From UBA2357 sp046295975 (lineage in GTDB: Bacteria > Pseudomonadota > Gammaproteobacteria > Burkholderiales > Rhodocyclaceae), in assembly GCA_046295975.1 (NCBI GenBank), contig JBKBMG010000021.1:1-64000 (forward strand): a stretch of DNA of 64,000 nt. The letters are read 5' to 3'. How positions within the stretch are numbered: position 1 is the stretch's first letter; every line of letters starts with the position of its first letter. Under the pieces are notes generated by a model that did not search any database, was not told where the DNA came from, and worked only from the letters and a program-made list of their open reading frames with translations. Shown here in pieces: positions 42,518-51,421 of this stretch. The translations under genes and the position numbers were made by a program.

Positions 42518-43084
42518 TCAGCGCGACAGCCGGGCGATGGCGGGCAGGAAAATCTCCGAAACCAGCAGTGCCCGTTCCCGCAGCCGGAACATCGAGCGCC
42601 GGGCCCACAGCGCGGCCGGCGGCACGGCCAGACCGGCGCCAGCGCCAGCGCCAGCGCCAGCGAGGGCCCGATGATACCGCTTATCGCGCCGGTCGAGGCG
42701 CGCACAGCTCAGCGGTTCGCGCGAGATGCCAGGATCCGCGAACAACGCCGCGCCCAAGGGCCGGGCACCAATTCCGTTAAACAGGTGCCAGGCGCCACGC
42801 ACGTGGCCGCGCGGCAGGATCGAGCGGGCATAGACGACCGGCACCCCGTCCGCCACCAGCAACACCTCGCGCACCCACACCATGCAGCCGGGGCGCAGGC
42901 CGAACAGGCTTGCCTCGTCCGCATGCGGGATACCCGGCGCCTGGCGCAACACGCGCACCGCGAAGCGATCGCAACGGGCGCGGATGCGGGCGGTCAGCGA
43001 ACCTTCATCGGTGAGCCAGGGGATCAACTGCGGCGGCACGCTGGCGCGCGGCGGGCGTGCCCGCCATTGCTTGGGAAGACTCAT
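42518..43084 (-). CDS. ubiC: UbiC, chorismate lyase
   Basis: 188 residues. LTDEGSLTARIRARCDRFAVRVLRQ, EASLFGLRPGCMVWVREVLLVADGVPVVYARSILP (with the Arg residues used in binding), and the C-terminal Glu in LLVSEIFLPAIARL match chorismate lyase. It splits chorismate into pyruvate and 4-hydroxybenzoate, the first step of ubiquinone synthesis, supplying UbiA. Residues ~143-152 are an alternating Gly-Ala tract encoded by a hexanucleotide repeat, probably a flexible surface loop. Confidence 0.9.
   Translation of the reverse strand: MSLPKQWRARPPRASVPPQLIPWLTDEGSLTARIRARCDRFAVRVLRQAPGIPHADEASLFGLRPGCMVWVREVLLVADGVPVVYARSILPRGHVRGAWHLFNGIGARPLGAALFADPGISREPLSCARLDRRDKRYHRALAGAGAGAGAGLAVPPAALWARRSMFRLRERALLVSEIFLPAIARLSR
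42636..42659. repeat. Hexanucleotide tandem repeat (GCGCCA)x4 inside ubiC
   Basis: Four perfect head-to-tail copies of GCGCCA lie at 42636-42659, encoding the Ala-Gly tract of UbiC on the minus strand. Because the unit is six bases, slippage would lengthen or shorten the protein by two residues without a frameshift. Confidence 0.95.
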
Positions 43085-43335
43085 CGGGTCAGAGGATAGT
43101 CGGACAGGCGCATCCAGCGCTCGGAGCGCAAAGCGCGCATCTTACGCCCCCGCCGAGATGGCGCGAACCCCAAGACGCGAACGCAGCGCCGGTGATCCTG
43201 AGTCTGCAGCAGGCCGAGGAACCCATGCGGCCGCGGCCTGCCTGCCTGCCAAACCGGTATCGAGAGACGACTCCGCTCTCCCTGAGCGGTAGTGGTATCG
43301 GATCACCAGACCATTGGCTACCCGTCGCCACCGCA

Positions 43336-46300
43336 TCAGTGCCCGCGGTTGTCGGCCACCTCGGTCCGCGCAGCGCTTCGACCGGCGACGCGCTTGAGCC
43401 ACTGTTTCGCATCCTCCACCACCGACAACAGGGCGGGAATGAAAAACAGCACCAGGATCGCGGAGAAGCCCAGACCAAAGGCGATCGAGGTCGCCATGGG
43501 GATCAGGAACTGGGCTTGCAACGAGCGCTCGAACATCAGCGGCACCAGCCCGCCAATGGTCGTCAGCGACGTCAGCAACACCGCGCGCAGCCGTCCGCAG
43601 GCCGCGCCGATCAAGGCATCGCGTACGTCCAGGCCCTTCTTGCGCAAATCCTTGAAGAAGCTGACCAGGATGATGGAGTTGTTCACCACGATGCCGGCCA
43701 GCGCGAACAGTCCGAACATCGACAGGATGGTGAGGCTCAGCCCGAGCAGCCAATGGCCGAAGATGGCGCCGGCCAGTCCGAGCGGAATCGCCGCCATCAC
43801 CACCACCGGCCAACTCCACGAGGCGAAGGCCCACACCAGCACCAGATAGATCAGGCCCAGCCCGAGCAGCAATCCGTTACGCATGTCTGCCATGGTCTCG
43901 CGCTGGTCGGCGGCCCGTCCCTGGAAGCTGTACTCGACGTTGTAGCGGGCGGCCAGCGCGGGCAGCGCCTCGCGGGCCAGTTCCGCCTGGATGGCGTTGG
44001 CGTTGTTGCGGGTGATGTCGACCTCGCCCGACACCTCCACGGCGAGCCGGCCATCGGCATGGCGCAGCGCTTCGAACCCGCGCCGTGCCTGCCAGGTGGC
44101 CACGCTGGCAAGCGGCACGAATGCCCCGCCCGGGGCGTGGACGACGATGCGCTCGAACACATCCAGGCGCTCGCGCTCGTCGCGTGGCAACAGCACCCGC
44201 ACCTCCAGTTCGTCACGGCCGATCTGCACCAGTTGCGCGAGCGCCCCATCAAACGCGGCGCGCAACTGCCGCCCCAGGCTTTCGGTGGTGAAACCGAGCG
44301 CCTCGCCGGCGGGGGTCAGGCGGTACACCAGTTGCTCGCGGCCGTAAGACATGTCGTCCTCGGTATCGGTCACACCCGGCAGGCTCTTCATCGTCTCCGC
44401 CAGGTCCAGCGCCGCCGCCTTGAGCGCGTCCGCATTGTCACCGACCAGGCGTACGGTCAGATCCCGCCCAGGCGGACCCGACTGGCGCGCGGTGAAAGTC
44501 AGGCTCTCCAGCCCCGGCGCCTCGCCCGCGCGCGCGCGCCAAGTGGCGAGAAAACGCTCGTTGCGGACGTCGCGCTCATCCGGCGGAGTCAGTTCCACCA
44601 TGATCGAGGCGAGCTGATCCCCACTGGCAGACGAGCCACCGCCGCCGGTGCCGCTGGTGCCCCCCAGCCGCGACACCGCAATCTTGACCAGGCCACCGCC
44701 GAGTTCCGCCTCGGTCTCATGCAGCGCCCGCTCCAACTCGCGCATGAAGGCCTCGGTATGGGCGCGCGGCGTACCGGCCACGAAGCTGGCATTGGCGTAG
44801 ATCACCTGCCCTTCCGGCGTGGGGAAGAACACGAAGTTGATGCGTCCGCCGGCAATCAACCCCACCGCCAGAATCATCACCGCCAAGGTGAGGGCAATGG
44901 TCGTGCCGCGCCATGCCAGCGCGGCGCTGACCGCCGGCCGGAACAGGCGGTCGCGGAAGGCATCGAAGCCGTGGTCCAGGCGTGCCCGCAGCGGCGATGC
45001 ACGGCGTGCCGCCTCGCCGGTCAGGGCGCTGCGCAGATGCGCCGGCAGAATCAGGAAGCTCTCCAGCAACGCCGCCATGATGACCATGATCATCACGAAG
45101 GGGATGTCGAAGAGAATGTTGCCGATGATTCCGCCGACCAGCATCAGCGGGATGAAGGCTGCAACCGTGGTCAACGAAGCCGCGACCACCGGCCAGAACA
45201 TGCGCCGGGCACCGCCCAGCGCGGCCTGTTCGGGCCCCTCGCCCATCTTGCGGTGGGTGTCGGCATCTTCGCTGACCACGATGGCGTCATCGACGATCAC
45301 GCCCAGGGCCATGATCAGCGCGAACAGGCTCATCATGTTGATTGTGCCGCCAAAGAACAGCATCAGCCCCAGCGTGGCGAGGAACGCGGTGGGAATCCCC
45401 ACCATCACCCAGAAGGCCACGCGGGCAGGCAGGAAGAGGTAGAGCACCGCCACCACCAGCAGCAAGCCCGACAAACCGTTCTTCACCAGCAACTGGATGC
45501 GGTCGCGGATCAGTTCCCACTGGGTGTCGAACACCTCCAGCCGGATGCTGGGCGGAAGTGTTGGCAGCGTCGCTTCCAGCCAGTGCTCGAACGCCCGCGC
45601 CGCACGCAGCGAATGGCCCGTCTCGGCGCGCTGCAGCTGCAGCTCCACCACCGCGTCGCCATCCTCGCTGAGCGCCAGCCCGCCTGGACGGGGCTCGCGG
45701 ACGACGCGCGCGATGTCGCCCAGCCGCAGCATGCCGCGATCGTCGCTCGCAACCACCAGCGCTTCGAACGCCTGCGCATCGCGGCGTTGCTCGAGACCGC
45801 GGATGTCGCGCGCGCCATCCAGCGCGCCGGCCGCACCGGCGGGCACATCGCGGGCGACCGCGGCGACGCGCTCGCCGATCTCGACCAGCGAGAGGTCCAG
45901 CGTCTCCAGCGCCGCGGACGGCACCTCGATGGCGATGCGCTCCTCGGGCAGGCCGGTGATCGTGACCTTGTCGATGCCACCGGCGAGCAATTCGGCCTCA
46001 AAGCGCCGCACCCACGGGCGCAGCTCCTCGACGCTGTTGCCCCGCACCAGCAGGCGCGCAATCGGGTCGTAACGTGCCACCCGCGTCACCTGCGGCGTCT
46101 CGGCGTCGCGCGGCAGGTTGCGGAACTCGTCCACTCGCTGGCGCGCCTGGTCAAGCGCGGTCAGCGCGTCGGTGCGCTCCTTGAGTTCGAGGGTGATGCT
46201 GGAAATGCCGAGCGCGGACGTGGAGGTCATCCGCTTCAAGCCGTCTATGGTCTTGAGCCGCTCCTCCAGCGGTGCGGTAATGCCCGCCTCCACGTCCTCG

Positions 46301-46476
46301 GCCGAGGCGCCGCTCCACACCACCCGCACGCTGATGATGTCGAGCTCGAAACTGGGAAAGAACTGCACGTTCATCCGTGCCAGGCCGGCCGCGCCAACGA
46401 TGAAGGCGAGCAGCATCAGTACGTTGGCCGCCACCCGGTGGCGCAGCAGCAGGGCAATGACGCCCTGTTGTCTCAT
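43336..46476 (-). CDS. RND-family efflux transporter permease
   Basis: 1046 residues, the full length of an AcrB-type pump. Twelve membrane helices and two large periplasmic loops are evident. The proton-relay Asp pair is in ALIMALGVIVDDAIVVSED (TM4). The N-terminus RHRVAANVLMLLAFIVGAAGL and QFFPSFELDIISVRV resemble the HAE branch. Its 5' end overlaps the adaptor's stop by 4 nt. It exports hydrophobic compounds or drugs out of the periplasm/inner membrane; the substrate is unknown. No outer-membrane channel gene is adjacent, so it probably uses a shared TolC-type protein. Confidence 0.92.
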   Translation of the reverse strand: MRQQGVIALLLRHRVAANVLMLLAFIVGAAGLARMNVQFFPSFELDIISVRVVWSGASAEDVEAGITAPLEERLKTIDGLKRMTSTSALGISSITLELKERTDALTALDQARQRVDEFRNLPRDAETPQVTRVARYDPIARLLVRGNSVEELRPWVRRFEAELLAGGIDKVTITGLPEERIAIEVPSAALETLDLSLVEIGERVAAVARDVPAGAAGALDGARDIRGLEQRRDAQAFEALVVASDDRGMLRLGDIARVVREPRPGGLALSEDGDAVVELQLQRAETGHSLRAARAFEHWLEATLPTLPPSIRLEVFDTQWELIRDRIQLLVKNGLSGLLLVVAVLYLFLPARVAFWVMVGIPTAFLATLGLMLFFGGTINMMSLFALIMALGVIVDDAIVVSEDADTHRKMGEGPEQAALGGARRMFWPVVAASLTTVAAFIPLMLVGGIIGNILFDIPFVMIMVIMAALLESFLILPAHLRSALTGEAARRASPLRARLDHGFDAFRDRLFRPAVSAALAWRGTTIALTLAVMILAVGLIAGGRINFVFFPTPEGQVIYANASFVAGTPRAHTEAFMRELERALHETEAELGGGLVKIAVSRLGGTSGTGGGGSSASGDQLASIMVELTPPDERDVRNERFLATWRARAGEAPGLESLTFTARQSGPPGRDLTVRLVGDNADALKAAALDLAETMKSLPGVTDTEDDMSYGREQLVYRLTPAGEALGFTTESLGRQLRAAFDGALAQLVQIGRDELEVRVLLPRDERERLDVFERIVVHAPGGAFVPLASVATWQARRGFEALRHADGRLAVEVSGEVDITRNNANAIQAELAREALPALAARYNVEYSFQGRAADQRETMADMRNGLLLGLGLIYLVLVWAFASWSWPVVVMAAIPLGLAGAIFGHWLLGLSLTILSMFGLFALAGIVVNNSIILVSFFKDLRKKGLDVRDALIGAACGRLRAVLLTSLTTIGGLVPLMFERSLQAQFLIPMATSIAFGLGFSAILVLFFIPALLSVVEDAKQWLKRVAGRSAARTEVADNRGH

Positions 46477-47690
46477 GGCGCCACCGCGGGTTCGCCGTCC
46501 GCGCCACGCAAGGCGCCCGGCTCAACGACGGCTACCGCCAGCCCGTCGATGGCATTGGGCAGGTGTGTGACCATCAACGGCGCGTCGGCGCTGAAGTCGC
46601 GTACCCGCACGATCATGCGCGGCTCGCCGTGGTCGCGCCGCTCGCCGATCCGCTCCACCTCACGGGCACGCAGCCGGCCGTCGATCACCTGATACACCCG
46701 GTCACCACCGTGCAGCGCGGCGAACGGCAGCGCCAGCACGCCTTCGGCACGCGGCCGCTGCAGCTCGGCATCGACGAAGGCTCCGACCGGCACCGTCGCA
46801 TCATCGTCGAGGCGCAGCAATACCTCCACGCCGCGCGCGTCTGCCTCACCGGCGATGCGCACCAGGGTCGCCTCCAGCCGCAGCCCGCCGAACGTCAGCC
46901 GTGCCGGCAGGCGTTCGCCGCGGGCCAAGGCATCGCGCAGCTCGGTGACATGTACCACCGGCAGGCGGGCGCGCAGATACAGTTCGCCGGAAGGATAAAG
47001 CGCCAGCAAGGTCTGACCGGCCTGGACCTGGTCGCCGGCCGCTACCTCGACCTTGCCCACGCGCGCGTCGAAGGGCGCAGTGACCTCGCCGCGGGCGGCG
47101 TCACGCTCGGCTTCCTCCAGCCGCGACTCAAGCTGGACGAGCCGCGCCGGATGCTCCGCGATCGCCTGCTCGCGCAGGGTCACGGCGAGGCGGGCGCGGC
47201 TCACTTCCTCGCGCGCCTGGTCGGCCGCCGTCTCGGTACCCAGGCGGGCCGAGGTCAGCCGGTCGAAGCGGGCCAGCTTGGTTTCCGCCAGTTGCAGCAA
47301 GGTCCGCTCCTGCACCAGGGCATCGCGGTCGGCCCGCGCGCGGATGCGCTCGCGCTCGACTTCCGCGCGGGCCTGCGCCAGCCGCGGCTGCAGGTCGCGC
47401 TCGTCCATGCGCAGCAACACCTGGCCGGCCGAGACCCGATCGCCGTCGCGCACCCGCAGCTCGTCGATGCGGCCTGCCACCGGTGCGGCGCTGCGCACCC
47501 GGTCCGGTGCCTCGATGCGGCCGTACAGCGTCAACGTCGGGCTCAGCGCCTCCGGGCTGAAGGTTTCGGCCGCGATCCGCCATACCCGCTCGCGCGGCTC
47601 AACCGGCGGCGGCACCGGTCGGCTGGCCTTGAGCCACAGGAATCCGCCGATCGCGGCGGCGAGAATGACGAGAGCCAGCAGGCGGCGCAT
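46473..47690 (-). CDS. RND efflux periplasmic adaptor (membrane fusion protein)
   Basis: 405 residues. A single N-terminal membrane anchor (LLALVILAAAIGGFLWL) is followed by a barrel-lipoyl half (TLTLYGRIEAPDRVRSAAPVAGRIDELRVRDGDRV). A long helical hairpin runs at ~100-190 (RAEVERERIRARADRDAL...LEEAERDAARGEV), then the second lipoyl half (APFDARVGKVEVAAGDQVQ) and beta-barrel. This is the HlyD/AcrA architecture. It bridges the downstream permease to an outer-membrane channel and is translationally coupled to the permease. Confidence 0.92.
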   Translation of the reverse strand: MRRLLALVILAAAIGGFLWLKASRPVPPPVEPRERVWRIAAETFSPEALSPTLTLYGRIEAPDRVRSAAPVAGRIDELRVRDGDRVSAGQVLLRMDERDLQPRLAQARAEVERERIRARADRDALVQERTLLQLAETKLARFDRLTSARLGTETAADQAREEVSRARLAVTLREQAIAEHPARLVQLESRLEEAERDAARGEVTAPFDARVGKVEVAAGDQVQAGQTLLALYPSGELYLRARLPVVHVTELRDALARGERLPARLTFGGLRLEATLVRIAGEADARGVEVLLRLDDDATVPVGAFVDAELQRPRAEGVLALPFAALHGGDRVYQVIDGRLRAREVERIGERRDHGEPRMIVRVRDFSADAPLMVTHLPNAIDGLAVAVVEPGALRGADGEPAVAP

Positions 47691-47752
47691 GGGGGCGTCG
47701 AATCCAAAATATAAGCAGAGAATGATACACCGCCGGCCCGGGCGCCCGGCGC

Positions 47753-49825
47753 TCAGGCGCGCAACAAACCCTCGCGCCCGCCGAACCAGCGGTCCACCAG
47801 CCGCTGCGCGATCTGGGGTGATTCGGCGAGCAATCGTTCGGCCAGGACACGCGCGGGCTCGATCAGCTCCGCGTCCCCCTCGAGGCTGGCGTAGCGCAAC
47901 AGCGGCACACCGCTCTGGCGCGCACCGACGAACTCCCCCGGCCCCCGGATGTGCAGGTCCTCGCGCGCGATGGCGAAACCGTCAGTGTGCTCGTAGATCA
48001 CCTTCAGCCGCGCCCGCGCCGTCTCCGACAAGGGTCGGGAAAACAACAACACGCACAAGGACTCGGCACTGCCACGCCCGACGCGGCCGCGCAACTGATG
48101 CAGTTGCGCCAACCCGAAGCGCTCGGCATGGTCGATGACCATCAGACTGGCGTTGGGCACGTCCACGCCCACCTCGATCACGGTCGTGGCGACCAGCACG
48201 TCGAGGTCGCCGGCGGCGAACGCCGCCATGGTGGCAGACTTATCCGCCGCTTTCAGACGCCCGTGCACCAGGCCAACGCGCAGTCCCGGCAAGGCCGCGA
48301 GCAGGGTGTCGTAAGTCTCCTGCGCCGTCTTGAGCTGCAAGGCCTCCGATTCCTCGATCAGCGGGCACACCCAGTAGGCCTGGCGCCCGCTCTCGCAGGC
48401 CTCCCGCAGGCGTGCCACCACTTCTTCGCGACGGGCGTCGGATACCAGCTTGGTGACAATGGGCGTGCGCCCGGGCGGCAGCTCATCGAGCACCGACACG
48501 TCGAGATCGGCATAGTGAGTCATCGCCAGCGTGCGCGGGATCGGCGTGGCGGACATCATGAGCATGTGCGGATTGATCCCGGCCGCGGACTTCTCCCGCA
48601 GGGCAAGCCGCTGGCGCACCCCGAAACGGTGCTGCTCATCCACCACCGCCAGGCCGATGCGCGGCACGGTCACCGGGTCTTCGATCAGCGCATGGGTACC
48701 GACCGCGAGCAGCAGTTCGCCCTCGGCCAGGCGTGCCAGGGTCGCCTCGCGCGCCTTTCTCGCGCGGCTGCCGGACAGCCAGCCCACCTCCAGCCCCATG
48801 GGGGAAAGCCAGGTCTCCAGCTTCTGGAAGTGCTGTTCGGCAAGGATTTCGGTGGGCGCCATCAGCGCCGCCTGATAGCCATTTTCGGCCGCATGCAGCA
48901 TGGCGAGCGCCGCGACCACGGTCTTGCCGCTGCCGACGTCGCCTTGCAGCAGGCGCTGCATCGGGTGGGGCGTGGCAAGGTCCTGGGCGATCTCGCTGAA
49001 AGCGCGCCGCTGGGCGGCGGTGAGCTGGAACGGCAGGCGCGCGAGCAACGCATCCGTCAGCGTCCCGCGTGCAGCCAACAACGGCGCATGCTTGAGACGC
49101 CGCGCATTGTAGGCGCGGCGCAGGGAAATCTGCTGGACCAGCAGTTCCTCGAACTTGATGCGCCGCCAGGCAGGGTGTTCGCGATCCTCCAGCGCGGCCA
49201 GATCGGCACCGGGTACGGGCCGATGCAAGGCCTGCAAGGCTTCGCCGAACCCGGGCAGGCGCAGCGCCTGCAGGACGTCCGCAGGCAGCCACTCGGGGGT
49301 GCGCACCCGCCCGAGGGCGCGCCCGATGAGTTTGCGCAATGCAGACTGGGCCAGGCCTGCGGTGGTCGGATAGACCGGCGTCAGCGCGTCGGGCAGGGCC
49401 TCGCCCGCCTCGACCGTACGCACCCGGGGATGCACCATCTCGTCGCCGAAAAAGCCGCCACGCACGTCACCGAAGAAGCGCACCCGATTGCCCGGGGCGA
49501 GCTGCTTTTGTTGCGAGGGGTAGAAGTTCAGCCAGCGTCCCACCAGGCTGCCACTGTCGTCGCGGATGCGCGCGACCAGTTGCCGGCGTGGCCGCAGCAC
49601 CACTTCGCACGACACCACCTCGCCTTCCACCTGGGCCGCCTCGCCCTCGCGCAATGCGGCGATCGGCGTGAGCCGCGTTTCGTCCTCATAGCGCAGCGGC
49701 AGGTGAAGCAGCAAATCCTCCTCGCGCCGGATGTCCAGCCGGGCGAGCCGCCCCGCGAGTTGCGCACCCAGACCCGCCCAACCGGCGGGCGCTCGGGCAG
49801 CGGCGTCGCGGGCGGCGGTACTCAA
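47753..49825 (-). CDS. recG: RecG, ATP-dependent DNA helicase
   Basis: 690 residues from a TTG at 49825 that overlaps the ridA stop (TTGA); no ATG or GTG fits the expected N-terminus. The wedge domain is at ~55-160. Helicase motif I is LLQGDVGSGKTVVAALAML, motif II LAVVDEQHRFGVRQR (DEQH), motif III MMSATPIPRTLAMT and motif VI LHQLRGRVGRGSAESLCVL. Length and order match RecG, which remodels stalled replication forks and Holliday junctions. Confidence 0.95.
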   Translation of the reverse strand: MSTAARDAAARAPAGWAGLGAQLAGRLARLDIRREEDLLLHLPLRYEDETRLTPIAALREGEAAQVEGEVVSCEVVLRPRRQLVARIRDDSGSLVGRWLNFYPSQQKQLAPGNRVRFFGDVRGGFFGDEMVHPRVRTVEAGEALPDALTPVYPTTAGLAQSALRKLIGRALGRVRTPEWLPADVLQALRLPGFGEALQALHRPVPGADLAALEDREHPAWRRIKFEELLVQQISLRRAYNARRLKHAPLLAARGTLTDALLARLPFQLTAAQRRAFSEIAQDLATPHPMQRLLQGDVGSGKTVVAALAMLHAAENGYQAALMAPTEILAEQHFQKLETWLSPMGLEVGWLSGSRARKAREATLARLAEGELLLAVGTHALIEDPVTVPRIGLAVVDEQHRFGVRQRLALREKSAAGINPHMLMMSATPIPRTLAMTHYADLDVSVLDELPPGRTPIVTKLVSDARREEVVARLREACESGRQAYWVCPLIEESEALQLKTAQETYDTLLAALPGLRVGLVHGRLKAADKSATMAAFAAGDLDVLVATTVIEVGVDVPNASLMVIDHAERFGLAQLHQLRGRVGRGSAESLCVLLFSRPLSETARARLKVIYEHTDGFAIAREDLHIRGPGEFVGARQSGVPLLRYASLEGDAELIEPARVLAERLLAESPQIAQRLVDRWFGGREGLLRA

Positions 49826-50202
49826 CCGAGGACGAGGATCGCGTCCGCCTCCACCACCGCGCCTTTGGGCAGTTCCTTGACGCCGACGGCGGCGCGCGCG
49901 GGGTAAGGTTCGGCGAAGTAGCGCGCCATCACCTCGTTCACCTTGGCGAAGTTGGACAGGTCGGTGAGATAAATGGTGAGCTTGACCGCGTCGGCGAGCG
50001 AGCCACCGGCGGCTTCGGCCACCGCCTTGAGGTTCTCGAACACGCGCACGGTCTGCGCCTCGAAGCCCTCGACCATCTCCATGTTCGCGGGGTCTAGCCC
50101 GATCTGGCCGGACACGTAGACCGTGTTGCCGGTCTTGACCGCCTGGGAGTAGGTGCCGATTGCTGCGGGCGCGTTGGGGGTGGAGATGATGCTGCGGCTC
50201 AT
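49822..50202 (-). CDS. ridA: RidA, enamine/imine deaminase
   Basis: 126 residues from ATG 50202. Signature features are APAAIGTYSQAVKTGNTVYVSGQIGLDP, FENLKAVAEAAGGSLADAVKLTIYLTDL and the Arg-containing PYPARAAVGVKELPKGAVVEADAI. RidA hydrolyses reactive 2-aminoacrylate and related enamines, protecting PLP enzymes. recG starts inside its stop codon. Confidence 0.95.
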   Translation of the reverse strand: MSRSIISTPNAPAAIGTYSQAVKTGNTVYVSGQIGLDPANMEMVEGFEAQTVRVFENLKAVAEAAGGSLADAVKLTIYLTDLSNFAKVNEVMARYFAEPYPARAAVGVKELPKGAVVEADAILVLG

Positions 50203-50267
50203 GGACGGACTCCGTGTTTTGCTTGCACAATGAGCCCGGAATTGTACCTGCGTCACGGACCTCGACA

Positions 50268-50627
50268 ATGAAACCGATGATTGCCAATCTGGAAAAACTG
50301 CTCGGCGGACCACGCGACGGCGCGATGCTGCGCTTCTCCCTCGGCAACGCCTGGCTGGCGGACGATCCCTTGATCGCCGCGGGCTATCTTCGCGACGCGG
50401 TCATCCGCGACCCGGCGTATTCGGCGGCATGGAAGCTGCTCGGCAAGGCGCTGGATCAGGGCGGTGATCCGCAAGCCGCACTCGAGGCCTGGCGCGAAGG
50501 CATCGCCGTGGCAGAGCGCAAGGGCGACATCCAGGCCGCCAAGGAAATGAAGGTGTTCGCCCGGCGTGTGGAGAAGGCACTCGCGCCGCCCCCATCCCCC
50601 CCCTCGCCGCCGGCCGACGGTTCTTGA
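50268..50627 (+). CDS. Small TPR-like protein
   Basis: 119 residues from ATG 50268. A helical repeat region is evident: MLRFSLGNAWLADDPLIAAGYLRDAVIRDPAYSAAWKLLGKALDQGGDPQAALEAWREGIAVAERKGD has tetratricopeptide spacing (A/G-x3-Y, LG-A, W/L), about two repeats. The tail is proline- and serine-rich. It is divergent from ridA (65 nt). Such proteins mediate protein contacts; no specific role can be assigned. Confidence 0.75.
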   Translation: MKPMIANLEKLLGGPRDGAMLRFSLGNAWLADDPLIAAGYLRDAVIRDPAYSAAWKLLGKALDQGGDPQAALEAWREGIAVAERKGDIQAAKEMKVFARRVEKALAPPPSPPSPPADGS

Positions 50628-50655
50628 CCCGGTCTCGAAAAGGCGAATTCCGTTC

Positions 50656-50684
50656 GCCCTGAGCCCTCCGGCTGCGCTCAGGGC
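50656..50684. terminator. Candidate bidirectional terminator between TPR gene and fliW
   Basis: GCCCTGAGC (50656-50664) and GCTCAGGGC (50676-50684) form a perfect 9-bp stem with an 11-base loop, located between convergent genes. No T-tract follows. The surrounding 50628-50839 spacer shows no gene. Confidence 0.5.
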
Positions 50685-50839
50685 AGGCCTGTCGAGGGCC
50701 TCAGCCCGAATGGGAGCTGGGGCTTGCCCGCTTTCCGGCCAATCACATCCGAAAGCTGTCTCTCAGGCGGCAGTCGAAGCACGTCTTCAGCAGTGCCTCC
50801 GAACGGGCTTCGAACAGGCTTCAACTTGGCTTCGAATGG

Positions 50840-51280
50840 TCAGTCTTCGGCGCGCAGGGTCACGTCCATGCCAAGCTTGCCGATGACCTTCTGCAGTCCG
50901 CGCCGCGCCGCCACGTTGATCACCAGCGGCGCCATGAAATTGGCACGCAGGCCGGCACTCTCGGGCGAATCGTCCCCTCCCGCCTGGCGCACGATGACCG
51001 CCACCAGGGCATCCTCCGGCCGAGCCAGCCCGAGCGCGGTCACTTCCTCGTCGGTCAGGGCAAACTGGTAGTTCACCCCGAGGTTTTCCGGCCCAGTCAC
51101 CGAAAACGCCACATCCGGGTCGTCCGCGCTCTGCAGCAGGAACAGGGTCGGTGCGGCGCCCTCCTCATGCAGCAGCGCAAAGCGCTTGCTGTCCTCAAAG
51201 CCGGGCAAGCCCTGCGGGAAATCGATCATCTTGTCGTCCGACACTTCCACGGTACCCAGCACCGGGCTCTGAATCTTCAT
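50840..51280 (-). CDS. fliW: FliW, flagellar assembly factor
   Basis: 146 residues from ATG 51280 with AGGAGGG upstream. It begins MKIQSPVLGTVEVSDDKMIDFPQGLPGFED, the diagnostic FliW start, and has FLLQSADDPDVAFSVT and APLVINVAARRGLQKVI. FliW binds flagellin and counteracts CsrA, coupling filament assembly to flagellin translation. No other classical flagellar gene is in the window; the SPOR and DUF2802 genes upstream are on the same strand. Confidence 0.93.
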   Translation of the reverse strand: MKIQSPVLGTVEVSDDKMIDFPQGLPGFEDSKRFALLHEEGAAPTLFLLQSADDPDVAFSVTGPENLGVNYQFALTDEEVTALGLARPEDALVAVIVRQAGGDDSPESAGLRANFMAPLVINVAARRGLQKVIGKLGMDVTLRAED

Positions 51281-51421
51281 GTCTACACCCTCCTGAAATT
51301 CGTCCAAACCTTATGCGCTGTCGCGATTGCCTGCGGCATCGAAAAACCTTGCCGCATCGCGACGTCGCGCGGTGCGGGCATCCATGCGGTGTCGGCCATT
51401 GAGTGGGCGCGTCGCCCCCAC

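Noticed and set aside
42636..42659. CRISPR-like repeat
   Set aside because: The unit is six bases with no spacers and lies inside ubiC.
43085..43335. Possible gene or RNA between ubiC and the RND permease
   Set aside because: No frame with a start and coding character, no tRNA-like cloverleaf and no strong hairpin were seen in this 251-nt gap.
43057..46692. 1211-residue open frame antisense to the RND permease
   Set aside because: It is rich in Arg, Gln, His and Gly with no domain or hydrophobic pattern, as expected for the opposite strand of a high-G+C gene, and the minus-strand RND frame explains the region.
50628..50839. Short plus-strand frame (50724-51071) as a small gene
   Set aside because: It runs into fliW antisense, lacks a ribosome-binding site, and the segment is better explained as a terminator spacer.
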